From positions 2,418,001 through 2,482,000 of the forward strand of contig NZ_CP188258.1 in assembly GCF_049994905.1 (NCBI RefSeq): a stretch of 64,000 nt of DNA, read 5' to 3'. The notes beneath the pieces are model-generated. The model worked only from the letters and a program-made list of their open reading frames with translations, had not been told where the DNA came from and ran no database searches. Within the stretch, counting starts at the first letter, position 1. Every line of letters begins with the position of its first letter. Shown here piece after piece: positions 58,457 to 64,000 of the stretch. A program made the position numbers and the translations under genes. Source of the DNA: Diaminobutyricibacter sp049994905 (GTDB lineage: Bacteria > Actinomycetota > Actinomycetes > Actinomycetales > Microbacteriaceae).

Positions 58457-59320
58457 ATGTCAGCTGAGACGCTCGCAGACTGGCTCCGGTGCCCGGTGTG
58501 CACCGAACCGCTCACGCCGGCCGCAGCGACCATCCTGGGCTGCGTGAACGGCCATCGCTTCGACATCAACAAACGCGGCTACGCGACGCTCCTCGGGTCA
58601 CGATCCCGGGTCGCCGGAGACACTCCCGCCATGCTGGATGCCCGTTCACGCGTCCTCGAGCGGGGAACCTACGCGCCCATCGTTGATACGCTCGACGCCG
58701 CGCTCGACCAACTCGTGACGACGCACCGTGTCATCGACGCCGGCGCGGGAACCGGCTACTACCTCCGGTCGCTCTTGGCCAGTAGGCCGACCGCGCGAGG
58801 GCTGGCACTCGACCTCTCCTCCGCTGGCGTCGCACGCGCGGTCCGCAGCGCGGACCGCATCGACGGTGTCGTGGCTGACACGTGGCAACCGCTGCCCGTC
58901 CGCGACGGAATCGCAGACGTGATCCTGAATATCTTCGCTCCGCGCAACCTGCCCGAGTTCTACCGCATCCTGGCCCCGGAAGGGACGCTCGTGGTGGTCG
59001 TCCCGCGCCCGGAGCATCTGCACGAACTCCGGGAGGACGGGCGGATGCTCGACGTACCGGCAGACAAGGCCGCGACGTTGATCGAATCCACGGCGCCGCT
59101 CTTCGCCCACACAGGAAGCACGGCGGTCGTCTTCGACATCGTCTACGACGCCGCCCTCGCGGACTCCCTCGTTGCGATGGGGCCTTCGGCGCACCACATG
59201 CAGGACGTGGGCAACGACTCGACGGACACGGTAGAACCCACCCATTCCAGCGCCACCGTCGCCGTGGACGTTCTGACGTTCGCGCCACGCCAAGCCGGTC
59301 TCAACGCCACTGAGGTGTGA
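58457..59320 (+). CDS. rlmA: 23S rRNA (guanine-N1)-methyltransferase, RlmA family
   Basis: A 287-residue enzyme. The N-terminal zinc finger is WLRCPVCTEPL with Cys and His in LGCVNGHRFDINKRGY (residues 9-42). The methyltransferase domain has VIDAGAGTGYYLRSLLASRP near 95-114 and DVILNIFAPRNLPEFYRILA near 154-173. RlmA(I) methylates G745 and RlmA(II) G748 of 23S rRNA, the latter affecting macrolide and tylosin susceptibility; which one this is cannot be told from sequence alone. The ATG at 58457 follows CAGGAGAG. It sits between the two respiratory gene blocks. Confidence 0.88.
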   Translation: MSAETLADWLRCPVCTEPLTPAAATILGCVNGHRFDINKRGYATLLGSRSRVAGDTPAMLDARSRVLERGTYAPIVDTLDAALDQLVTTHRVIDAGAGTGYYLRSLLASRPTARGLALDLSSAGVARAVRSADRIDGVVADTWQPLPVRDGIADVILNIFAPRNLPEFYRILAPEGTLVVVVPRPEHLHELREDGRMLDVPADKAATLIESTAPLFAHTGSTAVVFDIVYDAALADSLVAMGPSAHHMQDVGNDSTDTVEPTHSSATVAVDVLTFAPRQAGLNATEV

Positions 59321-59352
59321 GTCCAGCCGTCGGGACCTACCCGACGCTCAGA

Positions 59353-59408
59353 ACTCACACCCCAGTACTCACACCTCAGTACCCACACCCCAGTACCCAT
59401 ACCTCAGT
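59353..59408. repeat. Four tandem 14-bp repeats downstream of rlmA
   Basis: Four units of acYcacaccYcagt (Y = c or t, one further mismatch in the last unit) lie between the convergent rlmA and ctaF genes. The second unit is a perfect reverse complement of ACTGAGGTGTGAGT at 59309-59322, inside the rlmA 3' end, so transcripts can fold into alternative hairpins. Confidence 0.9.
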
Positions 59409-59425
59409 GGCGTGCAGTGCGCTTG

Positions 59426-59842
59426 TCAGCGCGCGAAGTACCCGCGGTAGTACTCGTACGTCCAACCGACCAGACAGACGATCGTGAAGGCCACACCGAT
59501 GTAGGCGATCCAGAAACCGACGGCGATACCGAGCACGACGAGCGCGGCACCGAATGCGAGGGCGATGGGCCACCAACTCCACGGGCTGAAGTGTCCGAGC
59601 TCGGGATCGCCGTCGTCGATGTTGGCGTCGATTCGGTCCTCAGGGAGCTCGCCCCCCTGCGAGGCGTGCGACCGGCCGATGTAGAACGCGAGGAAGGTGG
59701 CCAGGATGGTGCTCAGCGTGAGCGCCACTGTTCCGACCCACTCGACCTTGCCGTAGTAGATGAGGCTCCACACCGTGTACAGCGCGGCCGAGAACAGGAA
59801 GAACCCCGCAAGGATCCAGAAGAGAATCGCGTTAGCCCTCAT
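59426..59842 (-). CDS. ctaF: Cytochrome c oxidase subunit IV CtaF (actinobacterial type)
   Basis: A 138-residue small oxidase subunit found only in actinomycetes. Hydrophobic segments are near residues 4-26, 35-56, 92-108 and 110-128. Between them lies an acidic loop (GGELPEDRIDANIDDGDPEL) and the family motif GHFSPWSWWPIALAFGAALV. The last residues EYYRGYFAR are also characteristic. It lies one base downstream of the ctaD stop, in the order ctaC-ctaD-ctaF. It ends next to the tandem 14-bp repeats. Confidence 0.95.
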   Translation of the reverse strand: MRANAILFWILAGFFLFSAALYTVWSLIYYGKVEWVGTVALTLSTILATFLAFYIGRSHASQGGELPEDRIDANIDDGDPELGHFSPWSWWPIALAFGAALVVLGIAVGFWIAYIGVAFTIVCLVGWTYEYYRGYFAR

Positions 59843-59843
59843 G

Positions 59844-61598
59844 TCACTTCACCTTCTCGTTGCCGAGGTCGTACACGGCTCCATCCGGAGCGTCCTTCAT
59901 GCCCCCGATCCCGAGCGGGATTCCCGCCTCGGGGTGATTCAGGTCGAATGCAGGCGATTCGCTGCGGATACGGGGAATGGAGGTGAAGTTGTGCCGGGGC
60001 GGCGGGCAGCTCGTCGCCCACTCGAGCGACCGGCCGTAGCCCCACGGGTCGTTCACCAGGACGCGCGGAGCATTGCGCGCCGTGAGGTAGACGTTCACGA
60101 AGAACGGGATCATCGAGACGGCGAGGATGCCCGCACCGATGCTCGACACCTGGTTCATCCACGTGAAGCCATCCTGCGGCAGGTACGTCGCGTAGCGTCG
60201 CGGCATGCCGATGACGCCGAGCCAGTGCTGGATCAGGAAGGTGGTGTGGAATCCGATGAACAGCAGCCAGAAGTGCCACTTGCCCAGCCGGTCGTTGAGC
60301 ATCTTGCCTGTCCACTTCGGCCACCAGAAGTAGAAGCCGGAGAACATGGCGAACACGACGGTGCCGAAGACGACGTAGTGGAAGTGGGCCACGACGAAGT
60401 AGGTGTCTGACACGTGGAAGTCGAGCGGCGGCGACGCCAGGATCACGCCGGTGAGACCACCGAACGTGAACGTAATGAGGAAGCCGATCGCCCAGAGCAT
60501 CGGGGACTCGAACGTGATCGACCCACGCCACATCGTGCCGATCCAGTTGAAGATCTTCACACCGGTCGGAACCGCGATGAGCATCGTCATCAGCGAGAAG
60601 AACGGCAGGAGCACCGAGCCGGTCACGTACATGTGGTGCGCCCACACCGTGACGGACAGCGCTGCGATGGAGATGGTCGCGTAGATCAGGGTCTTGTACC
60701 CGAAGATCGGCTTGCGGCTGAAGACAGGGAACACCTCTGAAACGATGCCGAAGAACGGCAACGCAATGATGTACACCTCAGGATGGCCGAAGAACCAGAA
60801 CAGGTGCTGCCAGAGGAGCACACCGCCGTTGGCCGCGTCGTAGATGTGCGCGTCGAAGACACGGTCCGCCGCGAGGGCGAAGAGAGCGGCCGCGAGCACC
60901 GGGAAGGCCATGAGCACGAGGATCGAGGTGACGAGCGCGTTCCAGGTGAAGATCGGCATACGGAACATGGTCATGCCGGGCGCGCGCATGGTGATGATCG
61001 TCGTGATGAAGTTCACGGCACCGAGGATCGTTCCGAAACCGGACAGGCCGAGGCCGAGGACCCAGAGGTTGCCTCCGACGCCCGGCGAGAACGTCGTGCT
61101 CGAGAGCGGGGCGTACGCGAACCAGCCGAACGAGGCTGCGCCCTGCGGGGTCAGGAAGCCCGCCACCGCGATGAGCGAGCCGAAGCTGTAGAACCAGTAC
61201 GCGAGCGCGTTCAACCGCGGGAACGCCACGTCGGGCGCACCGATCTGCAGCGGCATCAGAGCGTTCACGAAGCCGGCGAAGAGCGGCGTCGCGAACATGA
61301 GCAGCATGATCGTGCCGTGCATGGTGAACAACTGGTTGTACTGCTCTTTCGTCTGCACGACCTGGAGGCCGGGTTCGAAGAGCTGGGCCCGGATGATCAG
61401 GGCCATGACGCCGCCGATCAGGAAGTACAGGAACGACGTGACCAGATACAGGTAACCGATCGTCTTGTGGTCGGTCGAGGTGATGTAGCTGACCAGGAGG
61501 TTGCCCTTGCGCTCCACATTGCCGGAGGTGAAAGCCTGGGTGGCCTTGGGTAGCGGGGTCGCCGTCGAGGCGGGAGCGGGTGCTGTCGTCGTAGTCAT
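59844..61598 (-). CDS. ctaD: Cytochrome c oxidase subunit I CtaD
   Basis: A 584-residue catalytic subunit of the aa3-type haem-copper oxidase with about 12 hydrophobic segments. The low-spin haem His is in FTMHGTIMLLMFATPLFAGF near residue 95, the CuB/Tyr helix is WFFGHPEVYIIALPFFG near 269-285, with the usual pair of later His in WAHHMYVTG near 320, and VAHFHYVVFGTVVFAMFSG near 407 binds haem a3. The proton-channel residues of the A family appear present. It lies eight bases downstream of ctaC. Confidence 0.97.
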   Translation of the reverse strand: MTTTTAPAPASTATPLPKATQAFTSGNVERKGNLLVSYITSTDHKTIGYLYLVTSFLYFLIGGVMALIIRAQLFEPGLQVVQTKEQYNQLFTMHGTIMLLMFATPLFAGFVNALMPLQIGAPDVAFPRLNALAYWFYSFGSLIAVAGFLTPQGAASFGWFAYAPLSSTTFSPGVGGNLWVLGLGLSGFGTILGAVNFITTIITMRAPGMTMFRMPIFTWNALVTSILVLMAFPVLAAALFALAADRVFDAHIYDAANGGVLLWQHLFWFFGHPEVYIIALPFFGIVSEVFPVFSRKPIFGYKTLIYATISIAALSVTVWAHHMYVTGSVLLPFFSLMTMLIAVPTGVKIFNWIGTMWRGSITFESPMLWAIGFLITFTFGGLTGVILASPPLDFHVSDTYFVVAHFHYVVFGTVVFAMFSGFYFWWPKWTGKMLNDRLGKWHFWLLFIGFHTTFLIQHWLGVIGMPRRYATYLPQDGFTWMNQVSSIGAGILAVSMIPFFVNVYLTARNAPRVLVNDPWGYGRSLEWATSCPPPRHNFTSIPRIRSESPAFDLNHPEAGIPLGIGGMKDAPDGAVYDLGNEKVK

Positions 61599-61606
61599 GG
61601 GTGCCC

Positions 61607-62494
61607 CTACTGGTTTACCTTCGGCGGAGTGGTGCCGGGCAGGTTGTTGTTACGGTCGTACTCGATGCCGAGCTGGCCTTCATATCCCTTGTCTCGCAGC
61701 GACTGGATGTGTGCGTCGTACTCGGACTGCGGAACGATCTTCAGGTTGAAGAGCATCGCCGAGTGGTATTCGCCACACAGCTCCGCGCACTTTCCGACGA
61801 ACGTACCGGTGCGTGAGGTCGTGCTGAAGTACATGTAGTTGGTCTTGCCCGGGATGACGTCTTTCTTGTAGAGCATCGCCGGCACCCAGAACGAGTGGAT
61901 CACGTCGCGCGAGTCCAGCTGGATCGTGACCGTCTTGTTCTCGGGAAGGTAGAGCGTCGGGATCTTGCTCTCTTCTACCGCCCCCGGCTGGGAGCTCTTG
62001 TCGGAGGGCTGCGCCTGGATTCCCGGGTCGTAGACGTTCTCGTTGACGTAGTTGAAGTCCCACGCCCACTGCTTTGCGAGCACGTGGATCTTGATGTCGG
62101 GGTTGGCGTAGGGCTGCTCGATGGCTTCCTGGTCGCGCGCCGTGAATGCGAAGAACCCGAGCACGAGGATCAGGGGGACGATCGTGTAGAAGATCTCGAT
62201 CGGCATGTTGTAGCGCAGCTGGGCGGGGAGGCCCGTCTGCCCGATGCGGCGGCGGTAGACGATGACCGCCCAGATCACGAGGCCCCAGACGATCACACCC
62301 ACGACCAGCAGGACGATCCAGCTCGTCACCCAGAGACCGCTGACGCGTTCCGTGTGGTTGGTGACAGGTGGCTGTCCGGCCTGAAAGCCGGGCAGGAATC
62401 CGTGGAGCTGGGCCTCAGTACAGCCTGCCAGTACGAATGCAAGTGCCGCTGCGATCGGAATAGCAGCCCATCGGAGACGACGATTGTGACGCAC
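61607..62494 (-). CDS. ctaC: Cytochrome c oxidase subunit II CtaC
   Basis: A 295-residue electron-entry subunit. A lipoprotein-type signal (LAFVLAGCTEAQ, Cys near residue 25) precedes two membrane helices (about 55-80 and 100-120). The CuA domain has GKCAELCGEYHSAM near residues 233-246 with the Cys-Cys-His-Met ligands, and HSFWVPAMLYKKDVIPG with the first His. It receives electrons from QcrC. It is the first gene of the ctaC-ctaD-ctaF operon, starting at 62494; erpA upstream has its own terminator at 62590-62609. Confidence 0.97.
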   Translation of the reverse strand: MRHNRRLRWAAIPIAAALAFVLAGCTEAQLHGFLPGFQAGQPPVTNHTERVSGLWVTSWIVLLVVGVIVWGLVIWAVIVYRRRIGQTGLPAQLRYNMPIEIFYTIVPLILVLGFFAFTARDQEAIEQPYANPDIKIHVLAKQWAWDFNYVNENVYDPGIQAQPSDKSSQPGAVEESKIPTLYLPENKTVTIQLDSRDVIHSFWVPAMLYKKDVIPGKTNYMYFSTTSRTGTFVGKCAELCGEYHSAMLFNLKIVPQSEYDAHIQSLRDKGYEGQLGIEYDRNNNLPGTTPPKVNQ

Positions 62495-62589
62495 CGGTGA
62501 CCTTTCGAGAGACTCGTGAACAGTTCAGAAGCAACTGTATTGACCGTAACTACCCTACTCCGAGACACACGCCGGAATGAACCAGAAAA

Positions 62590-62609
62590 GGCCGCCCCGA
62601 AGGGCGGCC
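62590..62609 (-). terminator. Rho-independent terminator of erpA
   Basis: GGCCGCCC and GGGCGGCC form a perfect 8-bp stem around a four-base loop. On the minus strand it is followed by TTTT. It separates erpA from the ctaC operon. Confidence 0.9.
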
Positions 62610-62637
62610 AGTTCTGTATTTTTGTGGTATTTAACCC

Positions 62638-62994
62638 CTAGTGGAACGAGTCTCCACAGGCGCAGCTGCCCGACGCATTCGGGTTGTCGATCGTGAATCC
62701 CTGCTTCTGGATCGTGTCCTCGAAGTCGATCGTGGCACCGTCGAGGTACGGGACGCTCATCTTGTCGACGATGACCTCGACGCCGTCGAAATCGACTGTC
62801 GCGTCGCCATCGAGCATCCGCTCGTCGAAGTACAGCTGGTAGATGAGGCCGGAGCAGCCACCCGGCTGCACGGCGACGCGCAGGCGCAGGTCGTCGCGGC
62901 CTTCCTGCTCGAGCAGGCTCCGGACCTTGCCGGCGGCCGTGTCGGTGAGGCCCACGCCGTGGGCTTTGGTCTCAGCGAGTGTCGTGTCGGTCAT
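62638..62994 (-). CDS. erpA: Iron-sulfur cluster insertion protein ErpA (HesB/IscA family)
   Basis: A 118-residue A-type Fe-S carrier that hands clusters to apoproteins, here plausibly the Rieske and other enzymes. The three conserved Cys are in VAVQPGGCSGLIYQLYFDE near residue 47 and in GSCACGDSFH at the C-terminus. The length matches the family. The ATG at 62994 is the first start that keeps the family N-terminus (MTDTTLAETKAHGVGLTD); a longer frame upstream runs through unrelated sequence. It stands alone, upstream of ctaC, as is common in actinomycetes. Confidence 0.94.
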   Translation of the reverse strand: MTDTTLAETKAHGVGLTDTAAGKVRSLLEQEGRDDLRLRVAVQPGGCSGLIYQLYFDERMLDGDATVDFDGVEVIVDKMSVPYLDGATIDFEDTIQKQGFTIDNPNASGSCACGDSFH

Positions 62995-63073
62995 TGCGCT
63001 CCTGACGGGGTGTGAACGAAATCCATCGAAATCTAACGAGATTCTACGTCGGAAAACTCGAAACTCGCCGTGA

Positions 63074-64000
63074 TCATTCCGCCGAGCGGCGATCCAGGCG
63101 CGAAAGCAGGAGCGCCTCGGTGAGAACGGCTCGCTTGAAGACCCCGAGATGCAGCGACTCGTTCGGGCTGTGCGCGCGCGAATCCGGATCCTCGACACCG
63201 GTCACCAGAATCTGTGCGCCGGGGAAGACGCGTACAAGGTCGGCGATGAAGGGGATGGAGCCCCCCACGCCCATCTCGACAGGTTCGGCGCCCCACGCAT
63301 CCGCCATCGCACGCTTCGCCTCGGCGACCGCCCATCCCGACGTGTCCACCAGGAACGGGTCGCCCGTGTCGACGTCATCGATCTCGATATGGGCGCCGAA
63401 CGGGGCGTTGTCTCGCAGGTGGCGCTCGAGAGCCAGGTAGGCATCCGATGCAGCCTGTCCCGGCGCGATCCGGGCGCTGACGCGCACGCAGACGGAGGGA
63501 GACAGCGTGTTGGATGCGTTGGCGACGCTGGGCGCGTCGATCCCGGTCACCGTGATCGACGGCTTCGACCAGATACGGCTCAGGATGGTGCCCGATCCGA
63601 CCGGGGTCACCCCGTCCAGCAGCGCGGCCTCATGCCGCAACTGGTCCTCGTCGTAGGCGGGAGTCTCTCCATCGTGTTCGGTCAGGCCGTCGACTCCGAC
63701 CGAACCGTCCGGGGCGTGAAGCGTCGAAAGCAGCCGGATCATCGCGAGCATCGCATCCGGCACCGCTCCCCCGAACATTCCGGAATGCGACGCGTGCCCC
63801 AGGGTCCTGACCGTCAGGCGGAACGTGACATTCCCGCGCAGGCCGACGGTGAGGGCGGGGGTGTCCAGATCCCAGTTGTCGGAGTCCGCCACGACGATGA
63901 CGTCCGCCGCCAGCGCGTCGCGGTGGAGCTCGAGGAAGTTCGCGAACGAGCGCGACCCGGACTCCTCCTCCCCTTCGATGAAGACGGCCAGGCCCAGATC
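63074..64000 (-). CDS. M20 family dipeptidase, C-terminal part (runs off the window)
   Basis: About 308 C-terminal codons of a metallo-dipeptidase; the N-terminus lies beyond base 64000. Within the visible part, LAVFIEGEEESGSRSFANFL holds the catalytic Glu and metal-binding Glu pair. DVIVVADSDNWDLDTPALTV follows, then the lid domain (RLTVRTLGHASHSGMFGGAV). The C-terminal GVEDPDSRAHSPNESLHLGV carries the last metal His. It resembles peptidases of the PepV/carnosinase-like group with cytoplasmic location. It is not closely similar to the M20 enzyme at 15065, apart from the family motifs. Confidence 0.94.
   Translation of the reverse strand, partial: DLGLAVFIEGEEESGSRSFANFLELHRDALAADVIVVADSDNWDLDTPALTVGLRGNVTFRLTVRTLGHASHSGMFGGAVPDAMLAMIRLLSTLHAPDGSVGVDGLTEHDGETPAYDEDQLRHEAALLDGVTPVGSGTILSRIWSKPSITVTGIDAPSVANASNTLSPSVCVRVSARIAPGQAASDAYLALERHLRDNAPFGAHIEIDDVDTGDPFLVDTSGWAVAEAKRAMADAWGAEPVEMGVGGSIPFIADLVRVFPGAQILVTGVEDPDSRAHSPNESLHLGVFKRAVLTEALLLSRLDRRSAE

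Noticed and set aside
59353..59408. The 14-bp repeats as a CRISPR array
   Set aside because: The units are contiguous, with no spacers and no cas genes.

Overview
The window is high-GC DNA from an actinomycete, most likely a member of the Microbacteriaceae. The evidence is the gene set: RbpA, the Ski2-like helicase HelY, PafB/PafC, the qcrCAB/ctaCDEF respiratory supercomplex with CtaF, DUF3097, DUF6504 and an ImuA'-ImuB-DnaE2 mutasome. Many start codons lie 6-8 bases after a TANNNT hexamer, which suggests widespread leaderless transcription. No ribosomal RNA gene or CRISPR array is visible; one tRNA-Leu(GAG) is present.

Layout. 1-3.3 kb: SOS mutasome (dnaE2 cut by the window edge, imuB, imuA') behind a LexA box. 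3.3-6.5 kb: a scarred accessory stretch with small membrane-protein genes, a duplicated imuA'/imuB junction, three remnants of a phage prohead-protease gene and a broken HNH endonuclease gene. 6.6-12.2 kb: cspA, DUF3097, a second LexA box in front of a DUF6504 gene, DUF1707, a VIT1/CCC1 transporter, a WYL regulator and a CDF metal transporter. 12.2-15 kb: a two-component pair and tRNA-Leu. 15-29 kb: a conserved core block with M20 peptidase, uppP, PAC2, HAD, trmI, FKBP, pafB, pafC, tatA, tatC, helY, lnt and rbpA. The Pup/proteasome genes often found between trmI and the FKBP gene are absent there. 29-44.5 kb: GDPD-SPFH-NfeD operon, SDR and S9 peptidase genes, membrane/XRE pair, VOC proteins, a PCD-VOC fusion, a phosphoesterase lipoprotein, an M23 peptidase, a zinc-ribbon nuclease, an amidase and an SDR.

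44.5-48.4 kb is the most unusual locus. It is a tight minus-strand operon of a 91-residue EspC-like helical protein, a WXG-motif helical protein joined by a frameshift to a DUF1023-type alpha/beta hydrolase, and three paralogous lipoproteins, two of them recent duplicates. Its layout suggests a secreted hydrolase with a helical export partner and surface lipoproteins that could act as immunity proteins. This role is inferred and untested.

48.5-54 kb: holin-like membrane protein, penicillin-binding-like hydrolase, DUF1905 protein, dhaMLK (DhaM fused to HPr) and trpD. 54-62.5 kb: ctaE-qcrC-qcrA-qcrB on the plus strand facing ctaC-ctaD-ctaF on the minus strand, with an rlmA-like methyltransferase between. 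The window ends with an ErpA-type Fe-S protein gene and an M20 dipeptidase gene cut by the edge.
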